Assembly (NCBI RefSeq): GCF_000003815.2 | Contig: NC_049979.1 | Span: 14,929,459 to 14,993,458, forward strand | DNA length: 64,000 nucleotides | Reading direction: 5' to 3' | DNA from: Branchiostoma floridae | Lineage: Eukaryota; Chordata; Leptocardii; Amphioxiformes; Branchiostomatidae | Shown: positions 26,201-38,200 of the stretch, in pieces | How positions within the stretch are numbered: the first letter of the stretch is position 1 | Layout: the number at the start of each line of letters is the position of its first letter | Program-made: the position numbers and the translations under genes | The notes under the pieces: generated by a model | The model's input: only the letters and a program-made list of their open reading frames with translations | Database searches by the model: none | What the model was told of the DNA's origin: nothing

Positions 26201-29200
26201 CTGATCCAATATATTAGCTAATAGACTGCTTGTAAATCAGTAACAGGTATTGTTATTACTCACCTGAACAAAAGAAGTATTGAAATTTTGGCTAATAGAT
26301 TGCTGTATGTGGCACTGCAAACATTGTTTTTTCTTCAGAATGCATATTAAGCAGAAGCACGTATCAAAAGTAAGTGCATATATAATGCTTGCAGTGTTTT
26401 TCTTTTAATGCATGTTTGTGCCATTTGTGTTACAAGTACACAGCTTGCTTATGTAATCCCCCTGCTTCAGTCCTTCCTGCTCATGCTGCCTCTGCACCTT
26501 CCCCCTCCCCTGCTTTCAGCTGCCAGCCCCTGCTCAAACCATGACTGCCACCCTGCTGCTGACTGTGTAGAGATAAACGCCTTCAAGTTCATGTGTCTGT
26601 GTGGCCCTGGGTATGCTGGAGATGGACGCACATGCGTGCTCTGTAAGCATTTTTGTTGCCTTTACTTTTTATTACTTTTATGGACAAGAGTTTCAGTATT
26701 CCTTGTAGTTTTGATTTCAAAACTAAAGAACTCATCTCACTTTTTATCATTCCAATCTGTCTTGTTGACTTGCATCTTCATCACAAAATTTTGTTCTAAA
26801 TTTGTTGTAGCTTTTACTTTCAGAAAGAATGTTGTAGATGACTACTGACATTTTTGGTAGTGAAGTATCCTCATCCTAAGTGCAAGTTCTAATGTTATGG
26901 CTTTTCCTTGTTCATGAAATCAATAGCTACAGCGAGACACAGTTTACTGTCTTAATTTTCCATATTCTAATTATACAAGTTTTGTTTTCAGATTATTTTG
27001 TGTGGAAAGGGGCCATCTTTTGTGGCTTGGGCAGAAGAACAACATCGGATTAAATAACAGACATCAAACACAAATCTTAAGCATACTGCTGTATATGATA
27101 AAAGTTCCCTCATCTCCTGCGTCCTCCAGCTCTTGACTTGGCGACCTCGACTGACCCCTGTGAACAGAACAGGTGTGACCCTAATGCCCAGTGCATCCCA
27201 TACCAGGACAGGTACTCATGCAGGTGTAACCAGGGTTTCCAAGGAAACGGTCTACAGTGTACACGTGAGTGCAAACTGTAATAAGATATTTGGTCTTACT
27301 AGATTTTTAAGATGCACTTATGTTAGTGGTGCTTAAGTTATCTATGAAAATTAAAATGTTACAAATACAGGTCGGATATCAATCCTTACTGTATTCGGTA
27401 AAACAGGTTATGGTAGATGAAGGATCATACACTGAAGCTAATCTGTTACATGTGTATTTCTTTAAAGCTTGAGTATTCAAACCCAGTAGAGTATTCAAAC
27501 CCAGTAGACTAATTCTTATCAGTGTATCCATATCCCCCTGTTAAACTTTTATCATAAGAGATTGATTGCCTTTGCCCAAATTCCTGACTAAGTTCAGATG
27601 AGGACTGTAGGGACAAAGCGTCTACAGTACAATAAGAACTCTGTTTAATGACTTAGCCATGAAACTTCACATAATCTACCCATAGACCTGTAGTGTAATA
27701 ATAACACAGATTAGAGTTACAGTCCATGCTAGAATGACCACATATAGCCTGCCTCTAGTCTTCTGGAGCTCTACTCGATTCACCCTGCTGCTCCTGGACT
27801 CCATCTTTGGCCTGTTGGAAAGCAGCGAGCATTACGGTCATTCTGACGCTGGAGAATATGACAGTAATGCCCGCTGACTTCTAATGGAGCTTCCTCTCAT
27901 CACTTCTGGACACATCTCGGATCCTCTGCCTCTGCTTCTTCTGACTGAAGCAGGCACACAAGTAGCTTCCTACTTTTAGCCATCTGTACTGTAGTGCTGT
28001 CATAGGAAACACTCCTTCAGTAGCCTTCTGTAGTCACTTGCACTTAAATGTTTCACTGTAGCATGTTTAGTCCATAGTCATTTTCATGGATAGCATAAGA
28101 TTGAGTGTGATACTGTAGTCCATTTATGCACATTGGGTCATTTTTTGGTGGAAAATAGTCAGCGTTTTAGTTGCTTTTAAGGTGTACCTTGTCATCAAAT
28201 ATGCTATCCTTTTGTATATTTTTTTAAGGCCCTTGCATTCGGAAATGTTTCAGAATATAACTGATACCACAGCAAGATGACTTTTTGGCTCTTTATCCTC
28301 ACAGCTGAGTTGATTCAGCCCTATGATGCCTGCGCCCAAAATACCTGTGATCCAAACGCCGACTGCATAGCCATTGGGTCTGCCTACACCTGCAAGTGCC
28401 AGCCTGGGTACATCGGCGATGGGTTTGGCTGTTATCGTAAGGGAACCTTTTATGATATATTGAGACATTTCTTGGACAATTTAACCCATTGCGTGGTAAT
28501 TCATAACAAAGTGTTTTTCATGGAATTTAATATGCGTGAGAGGCTTTAAATTTTAACATTAACGTAATTGGTAGATTCATGGTAACACCCATGCTGTGTT
28601 GTGTGCAGCGGACAGAGGTGCTTTGACAGGAGAGACTAGACAGTCAGGTGTGTGCGGCTCATCGATCTGTGACGTTAACGCCATCTGTGTGGACCGCGGG
28701 GAGGGAATATACACCTGCGAGTGCAAGACTGGTTACCGCGGTGATGGCAGAACGTGCTCTGGTGAGACTTCCATCTTTGGTGTGTCTTTGATTGGTTGTA
28801 AGTTTCAATGGTAGTCACTTAAAAGCACTGCTCCAGCAGGGTGGACAACGTACCTAAGTATGGAACTTAATTACCTTCATGTTTCAAAACCCTAAGAATA
28901 TTAGGGGTGGGCATATGTTAACCTTTGCTTTTATGATATGTCATCATCAGCAGATGCACTTAACTGAGCATTAATTCGAATTGATGTCAGATCAGGCCTC
29001 ATGTGCTGCAGTGACATTATTTTTAATACTTCTCACCATTACATCAACATACTGACAAATATACAAGAAATAGTACATACTTATTCATGATGGATTTGCT
29101 AACCCTTTTTTGCTAAACTGTGCATGTCTGCATGCTTGGTTCAGCTGCTAATGCTTGTGAGCAGTCAAACCGGTGCCATGAGAGGGCGGAGTGCATCCCG

Positions 29201-32200
29201 CTTGGAAACAGTTACACCTGCCGCTGCCAGCTTGGGTACACGGGCGATGGTCTGACCTGCACCTGTAAGTTGAGCCAGGGCACTGCTTATACCACATGCA
29301 CTATTACCATGCATCTTTGTCCTGAATGTGGTTGCTCAAGAATGGCCATTATCAATTTTTTGGGGGCTCTTAAAGTACTTACTACTTTCATCAAAATTAT
29401 ATTTTAGGCCGCGTTTGTCTGTCTGTCTATGTATCTGTATGTTGGTCACCACAATATCTGAAAGATGGATAATCAATGACATCATGGATGGGTGGATTGG
29501 TTTTACATTTGGTTTGTGGTGACAAACTGGAAATACATGTAGTTTTGGGGCTCTCTGTGGCTGTCCACAATACTGCCAAGGAACTTTTGGTATTGATATC
29601 TCATGTGATTTCTCAACCACCTGTGATTTTGAATTTTTTGGTGGAAGATAGCTTCTGGTGTTAGGCCACAGAAGCTTGACGCTCTTGTTTGATGTTTGGC
29701 CAGTGGCTTTCCTTTGGCCATGTCAGTTTTCCACAAACATGGAATATTTGATGATGCAGTGTGTGTTTTACATAAGTACTAGTGATATATATATTTCTAT
29801 TGTATAGAACCAGATATATCATATGCAATCCAAAATCAGTTTGTAATCAGGACATTTGTTTTCTTCTTCCATTCTAGCTATATCCAGAGACCCATGCAAT
29901 CCGAACCCTTGTGGTGCAAGTAATCGCTGCCTTGCACAGGGTTCTACATACAGATGTCAGTGTTCCAATGGATTTCAGCTAGGACCAGCTGGCACATCAT
30001 GCTTACGTAAGTTTCCCTAATTTTTCAGATGATAAAAAGTTTTTACTGCAGTATCCAGAATAGAAACAAGGCAGTTCATCATTTTCCAGTAGAGTGTGAT
30101 GCTGTCTACAGGCACCAAGGGCTATCTACTATTCAACAATTACAAAATTTCATTTTAGGGACAAGCAGCTGATTTGTGCATGCAATTCAGAAAAGAGATG
30201 CTACAGATTTTTAGGCCATGATGTTTCTTCACTTACTTATGAATGTCATTCAGTAAACTGTATACTGATTTGATAGAGCAGTAAATATACAAGTAAAAAG
30301 AAACAAATATAGACAAAATGTTACTTGCTGCCATTAGAAATTTTTCCATGGCTATTTACTTTTTGTCATTGTTTGATGAAATGTTTTTTGGAGACGCATT
30401 TTAGCATCGGGAGTTTTGGTTTCTGATGACAACTTTCTGTTACAGGACAAGCAGTTGATCCGTGTAACCCCAACCCCTGTGATCCCAGAAATGGCCGCTG
30501 TGTGCCACAAGGCTCCACATACCAGTGTTTGTGTAACCCTGGTTTCCAGCTGTCTTCAGACAGAAGAACATGTACTCGTAAGTTTCAATGTTCACCTTAA
30601 GTTAAGACAACTTTCAGTCAGATGAAATATGCAAGGTACCAAAAAACGTGAATTCAGATCCATTTTTGCGAGGATTATATATATTTTACATCATACAATG
30701 CAAATAAGTTTATAATCAGGATATTTGTTTTCTTCTTCTATTCTAGCTATAGCCAGAGACCCATGCAGTCCGAACCCTTGTGATCCTACAAATGGCCGGT
30801 GTATACCACAAGGCTCAACATACCAGTGTACATGTAACCCTGGTTTCCAGCTGTCTTCAGACAGAAGAACATGTACTCGTAAGTCTTGGTGATTCCTTGC
30901 AAATGTTAAGACTGTTTTCTCATAGTCATCAGCCAGATGCGAACTGTATCACATGTGGAGTATATCACATAGCCAATATCTTGCCTAGTACCAGGAAACC
31001 TACCAATCCACCACTTGCTGTCGGAAGAATTGAGTTAAGAGAAAAGTCTATTTTTTTGTCGGTCTAATCTAATCTAAGCCTTTGTTTCTACTTCTAGGAC
31101 AAGCAGTCAACCCATGCAGCCCCAACCCCTGTGATCCCACAAATGGTCGGTGTATACCACAAGGCTCTACGTACCAGTGTACATGTAACGCTGGTTACCA
31201 GCTAGGAGCAGACAGAAGGACATGTACCCGTAAGTGGTTTCAGTGTTCAACTTAAGATAAGACAACTTGTCTTTGTCAGTCAGAATTCAGATTAATTTTT
31301 TGCTAGGATTATCCTTTCAATGGTCTTTCACCTTCCCGTTGACTTTTGTGCCCTTATGTATGTTGTCATCCTACAGGACAAGCAGTCAACCCTTGCAGCC
31401 CCAACCCTTGTGATCCCTCAAATGGCCGATGTATACCACAAGGCTCTACGTACCAGTGTACATGTAATGCTGGTTTCCAGCTAGGAGCAGACAGAAGAAC
31501 ATGTACTCGTAAGTCTTTTGGTTCTAACTTAGTTTTGGTCTTCAATACTGTTGTGAATGATTCTGGAGATTACACAGACCTGAAATCAGGTCCTATTTTT
31601 CTTTTCCCCAAATTGTTTTAGGTTACAAGCTTGATATTAGTGACCAAAGTGTTTCTATTATAGGACAAGCAGTCAACCCATGCAGCCCCAACCCCTGTGA
31701 TCCCACAAATGGCCGGTGTATACCACAAGGCTCTACGTATCAGTGTGCATGTAACGCTGGTTACCAGCTAGGAGCAGACAGAAGGACATGTACTCGTAAG
31801 TTTTAGTTATTGTCAAAGGAAAGATGACCTTTCCTTTTCAAGTTATTATTAAAAGATGTTCAATGTAATCAAAAGCTTTGTTATAATGTTTTCATGTTTG
31901 TCCTATGTACTAGTAACAAAATTTCTATATGTCAGGACAAGCAGTCAATCCCTGCAGCCCCAACCCCTGTGATCCCACAAATGGCCGGTGTATACCACAA
32001 GGCTCTACGTATCAGTGTACATGTAATGCTGGTTATCAGCTGGGAGCAGACAGAAGGACATGTACCCGTAAGTATTTGTGATTATCTCAGGGAATGTTAC
32101 ATTTTGTTTTTATCAGTAACAATATTGTGGAAACATTTTGATATTATGGTTAGTTTTTTTTTTCAATGTTTCAAAGTCTTTGCGTGCATGTGTTTTATTT

Positions 32201-35200
32201 TAGGTCATGTAAGTCCTCAAAATCAGGTCCAGTACAACTTTAAGTTCATTGTTCGGACCTTGGAGATTGTAAGAGCTAGCTCTATGTAACTTGCAAGAGA
32301 TTTTTTTGTGTTCTAACCAAAATGTGTGTGTTGCAGGACAAGCAGTCAACCCCTGCAGCCCCAACCCCTGTGATCCCACAAACGGCCGGTGTATACCACA
32401 AGGTTCTACGTACCAGTGTACATGTAACCCTGGTTATCAATTGGGAGCAGATAGAAGAACATGTACTCGTAAGTCTTTTCATGAATCTCAGTGGAGTGGA
32501 ATTTTTTAAGTCATCATGCACACTGTCTATAAATGTTTCCTTTTTTTGAATTGGTTGATAGGACAGGTCTCTGTGTAACCTAGTGTATTGTTGTGGTCTT
32601 ACTGTAATGTACAATTTACAGGACAAGCAGTCAACCCATGCAGCCCCAACCCTTGTGATCCCAGAAATAGTCGGTGTATACCACAAGGCTCTACGTACCA
32701 GTGTGCATGTAACGCTGGTTACCAGCTGTCTTCAGACAGAAGGACATGTACTCGTAAGTCTTTTGGTTGTGAACTTATATCTGATTGAACTAAACATTTT
32801 CTCCAGTATTCAAACCTTTCTAATGTAAAAAGACCTTCTTTCAAACCGGAATGCGTGTGTTTGTGTTACAGGACAAGCAGTCAACCCCTGCAGCCCCAAC
32901 CCCTGTGATCCCACAAATGGCCGGTGTATACCACAAGGCTCAACATACCAGTGTACATGTAACGCTGGTTACCAGCTGGGAGCAGACAGAAGAACATGTA
33001 CTCGTAAGTATTAGTCGGTTACTTCAACACAGAGAGTGGAAAATCTATGCGCGTCATAAAATTTTGTTAGTACTGTATCAGTTTCTGCTTTTAACTGAAA
33101 ACCCATGCATCCCTAATACCTGTGTTACTTGAATGGCTGGCGCATGATCCAATGGTTTATGCCAGCCCAAGTGGTCAGTCAGAAGTACTCATAAGTTTTA
33201 ATCATTCCTTGCAGTTATCAATAATTAGATTTTTGAATCCATGGAAGGAATGGACTGTGTATTGCGTAACCAACATACTACCATTCATCAGAAGATGTAC
33301 CAAAATACCTAATTGTCTTTTTGTCTTCTAGGTCAAGCAGTCAACCCCTGCAGCCCCAACCCCTGTGATCCCAGAAATGGCCGGTGTATACCACAAGGCT
33401 CTACGTACCAGTGTGCATGTAACGCTGGTTACCAGATGTCTACAGACAGAAGGACATGTACTCGTAAGTCTTGGTGATTCTTTTTTTTTTTTTAGGTCAT
33501 CAATCAGATTTTTGACAACACAAGTGGCGTGTATCACATAATCAGTGAACTGTCACCTATCAGGAAACCTACCAATTAACAGGAAAGGTCTATTTTTGTG
33601 TGTTTTGGTCTAAATTAAGCCTTTGTTTTCAACTTCTAGGACAAGCAGTCGACCCATGCAGCCCTAACCCCTGTGATCCCACAAATGGCAGATGTGTTGC
33701 TCAGGGCTCTGTGTACCAGTGTTTGTGTAACCCTGGCTATCAACTGTCATCGGACAGAAGAACGTGTACTCGTAAGTCCCAATCTTTCACTTGAACATGA
33801 TGTGGGGCCCTCTTGCAGGTTGATAGCAATTGTGCCAAAGGATGTTTAAGGCCACACCATAAAATCTGGGTTAAGTTTAATGTATGATTCGAAAAAACTA
33901 ATTTCAATGTGTTGTCTAAGTCTAACCAAATTGTCTAAACTGTCTGTCTTTCAGGACAAGTCTTTAACCCATGTGTTCCCAACCCCTGTGATCCTACCAA
34001 TGGTCGATGTGTACCTCTACAAGGCTTTCAGTACAGATGTGAATGTAATCCAGGTTTTCAGCTGTCTGCAGACAGCAGAACATGTCTTCGTAAGTTTTCA
34101 TCATTGGGTGTTACAAAATGCAAGGAAATGAAACCACGAGACATATTTTTCTGGTTATGGGTATGCCAGAGAAGAATGTTGGAAAGAGCACATTCTTTAG
34201 ATAGTGCAATGGGAAATAAGAAAAGTGATATGATTTAACACATTCATGGCATAACATAGAAGACAAAGAAGACAGAGCAAGTCTTTATTGCCTGTATTTT
34301 TCTTCTAACTTCAGTGACTCTTCAATGTGTTTGGAACCTGACATTTACCCAGGTAGATCAGTTTTTCAACTGGCCACCCAGACAGCCGATTATGTATCTA
34401 TAAGTTTTTTCGTCACTACTTGTTTCATGTAACTAACATTACTTTCAATAGTAATAGCATAGATAATTATACTCTAATTCTGTCCTCTTTGTGTGTAAAG
34501 CCGTACCCCCACCAAATCCCTGTTTCCCAAATCCATGCGACCGAGTCCGTGGACAGTGCATTCCACAAGGATCGACGTTCAGGTGCACATGTAGTGCAGG
34601 GTTCCAGCTCATGGGGGATGGACGGACTTGTGCCCGTGAGTTGCACTGACAATCCTGTTGGGCACCTGCTTGGCAAGAGGCTCTTCCTTTTGCTGGTTCA
34701 ATTCAATACAGGAGTAGCTGCTGTGCATAGGTGCTCAAATGTTAGATCTACTATTTCAAGTTTCCAGAATGTGCTCTTGATGTGACACGCTATTGTTTAA
34801 ACCCTAGAGCTGCGGAGAGACCCCTGCCAACCTAACCCATGTGACCCGACCAATGCCCAGTGTATCCCAGAAGGAGACAACTTCAGATGTGTATGTCGGC
34901 CAGGATTCCAGTTGGCTCCAGACGGAAGGACTTGTAATGGTGAGTCATCTCAATTCATTTTCCATGCTATCACAGTTAATGTGGCTTTTCTCTTTTACAT
35001 TGTGTGTTTTATAATTTGTGATTTGTAAAACATCAAAGCTCACACTGTACCCTTTTATGAAATAGCACAGTCAGGAAGTCTGATATTTCCATTTACAGAA
35101 TGATGGCCTTTTCCATCACATTATTAGTTAACCACTCACATTAATGTCATATTCTTGCAGCCATTACTATCCCCCCACTATTTAATCCTTGTGTACCGAA

Positions 35201-38200
35201 TCCCTGTGATCCAATCAATGGCCTGTGTACCCCGGAGGGAAGAAACTTCAGGTGCACCTGTAGGCCAGGGTTTCAGTTGTTACCAGATGGCAGGACATGT
35301 GCTCGTAAGTTCTGATGCAGTCTTTTTTACAGCTGGCAATCACTTCTGCCTTCACCACTGCCACTTGCTTACAGTCAGACCCACAATGGTACAACTGCAG
35401 TTGCTTTAAACTTTGACTAATCAAGCTTTTTTTTCTTTTACCAGATCTAGACAGTGCAAGCTTTCTTCTTGTGTTACTGCTTTGCAGTTGTCATATTCTT
35501 TTAATCTCCAAGCAGATCCTATGGTAGCATAAGATAGTATCAAAAGCTGGCAGAGGAGTGAAGCCGGCTTAGGAGTGTGTTTTTCTATTCAACATTGGTG
35601 TTGCTGCCCCTCCCTGTTGTCATGTGCTAATTATTTTACGAGCGACAAAGTCAGTGACCAGCAAATGCTCCAGTTGGAATTTAGCACCAAACAGGAAGGA
35701 GGGCAATTAGCACCTACACTTCAAGCATAGTTTGAATGGGAAACAGTTGGATGTTAATAGCCTTTGTTCTAGCCGACTGGAGGCAGATTCTACATGGCAA
35801 ATGGGCACCTCTTGGCTAACTATACTCCTTGGCCAGTTTGGTACTATCTTATGCCATTGTAGGATCTGCTTGGAGATTAATATTCTTTTGCTCCTGTCAT
35901 AGTCTTTTGACTGTTGGTATGTGTGCTTCACATTTGTCTATAGCCAGACAGGAAAAGCTTATAACTCCTGTTCCTTTCTTATTTATTTTTGTGAACCTTT
36001 ATTTTCAAAATCCAACCTGCTTAAAAATTTAGACAAAGCAACTTTGTTCTGGTTCAGACCATCTTTTACTTAGTAAACCATTTTCTTTCAAAATTAAACC
36101 AGGTTGAATTGAGACAATAGAAGCTTTCTGCTAGTCCATTTTTTCCTAATGCACAGCAATATCTCTTGTCCATTTGTCAAAATGGTGACCAGGCCAGGGT
36201 TTATATTCCTCTTGTACATAAACAAGTGAAAAATAATGGTCTTTTAGAGACATTTTACAAATCAGAAATGAATGGAATAAACCACTGGGAGATTTGCTTA
36301 CTGAACTCCAATGGCTTGTGTATAACAATTTTCTGCATTTCCTTAATGATATGGCTTTTTGATCTATATGTCATACATGTCTCTTGCAGCAATGGTTGTA
36401 CGAAACCCTTGTGTACCGAACCCTTGTGATCCAATCAATGGACAGTGTATCCCAGAGGGAAGAAACTTCAGGTGCACCTGTAGGCCAGGGTTTCGGTTGT
36501 TACCAGATGGCAGGAGGTGTGCTCGTAAGTTCTGATCCAGTTCTCCCACAGCTGGCGATAGCTTGTTCATAGCTTTGCCACTCACCCACCTGCTTGGAGC
36601 CATACACAGGAAGAGGCTTGCTGACTGCTTGTCAATAAAGTTTTTTCTTTCACCAGCTTTGACTTAAGTGCTTCTTTCAACAGCTTCTAGTGCTACTACT
36701 ACTGCTTCTGTATAGATGTCCTTTGAGATTCTGATTCATATACCTGTAACCTGTCTATGATGGACAACCAAGGGAAAGAGCAGAACTGATTCCTGTCCAA
36801 CATAGATCAGTATTGAAACGTTTGCTACCTGCCAGCCTCGGGCTATTTTTTATGCATCTGTGCTTTGGTGAAGCAATTTTTAAAATCATTATTTGCTCTT
36901 GAGGATGGACACATCCCACAACAAGACAGCTACAGTAGTGTTGCTCTCGTCGATTTTCGTATTGTAGAACTATGGAAAGCTAATAGATATGTTTTACTTT
37001 CCTTTGTTTAGAAATCGATCCTTGTGAGAACAACAACTGCGACTCTGTTAACGGCAGGTGTGTACCTGCATATGCTGCCGGAGGGGTGGTGTCCTTCAGA
37101 TGCGAGTGTAACCCTGGCTTTGCAGGAGATGGCATACAGTGCTTACGTAAGTTCTCTGTACAATAAGCAGTTTTTAGGCATTCCATTCATGATCAAAAAT
37201 GGAATCATTGACACTGATGAAGTCTTTTGAGTTTGATTTGCAAATGTCATGGGTACCATATCAAAAGTCTGACATTTCAGTTTGTTACTTAATGTACACT
37301 TCAGTTTCCCCACAGTCATTGAAAAGAGAATGCTTGTACTTGACCTTGAAAACGTCTATAATGTAATCATACAAGTTTATCAGACTTAGAGTTAGAATTT
37401 TATGTATTTTTGCACTCTTGGTGAAATGATGGTAAAGGAAAGGCAGTGATTTGTAAAGTTTTTTCATCCAGGTCAGGACCCATGCCTGAACAATGACTGT
37501 GACACTGCCAATGGCCGATGTATTCCACTAGGAAACACATTTACCTGCCAGTGTAACCCTGGTTTTCAAGGGGATGGAAGGACTTGTTTACGTAAGTTAG
37601 AAACTTGTTAGTAACTTTGTGTATGTCTTCCAGCCCATCTGCACATTTGTAGATCTGTGCTCTATCTACTTTGTAAGGAATGGATCATCAGAATTTTGCA
37701 TTTGGAACTAAGTCAAGATTGTACTATTTCTACATGCAGGGACTACCCCAGTAGACCCGTGTGAGAACAATGACTGCTCGGAGAATGGCAGATGTATCCC
37801 ACAAGGCAATAGCTACACCTGCGAGTGCAACCCTGGGTTCCAAGGAGATGGGAGAACCTGTACAGGTATGTAACAAACTTGGATAAAACAATACAGGAAC
37901 AATGGATATTCATGAAGGAAAAGCATCCACAATCAGTTAAGCTTAATGAGGAGCTAATCCTCTACTGGTGGTGACAAGATAAACACACAATAAGTACAGT
38001 TAAGTCCCCTCCTAAGGGCTACAACCTTTCAACTGCTTGATTTTGCCTGCAACTTGTATAACTGTACTTATAGTTATGCATATAACGCTGGGTGTTACAA
38101 ACTATCCGTGAATGTTAAACATTCAATTAAATTATCCTATGTTTTTTTTCTAGGGATTGCACCACCAACAGACCCGTGTGATGACAATGACTGTGACCCC

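Larger units (their letters stand above)
30446..33771 (+). repeat. Tandem array of eleven 132-base EGF exons with homologous introns
   Basis: Exons 24-34 are each 132 bases, phase 1-1, and mostly differ by a few codons. Consensus is [19 protein letters not shown] plus [14 protein letters not shown]. Several intervening introns are alignable, so whole exon-intron units were duplicated. One decayed unit lies at about 33098-33195. Confidence 0.92.

Noticed and set aside
30446-33771. Array as an assembly duplication error
   Set aside because: Units differ at synonymous sites and their introns differ in length and sequence, so they are genuine separate copies, although copy number could still be mis-assembled.
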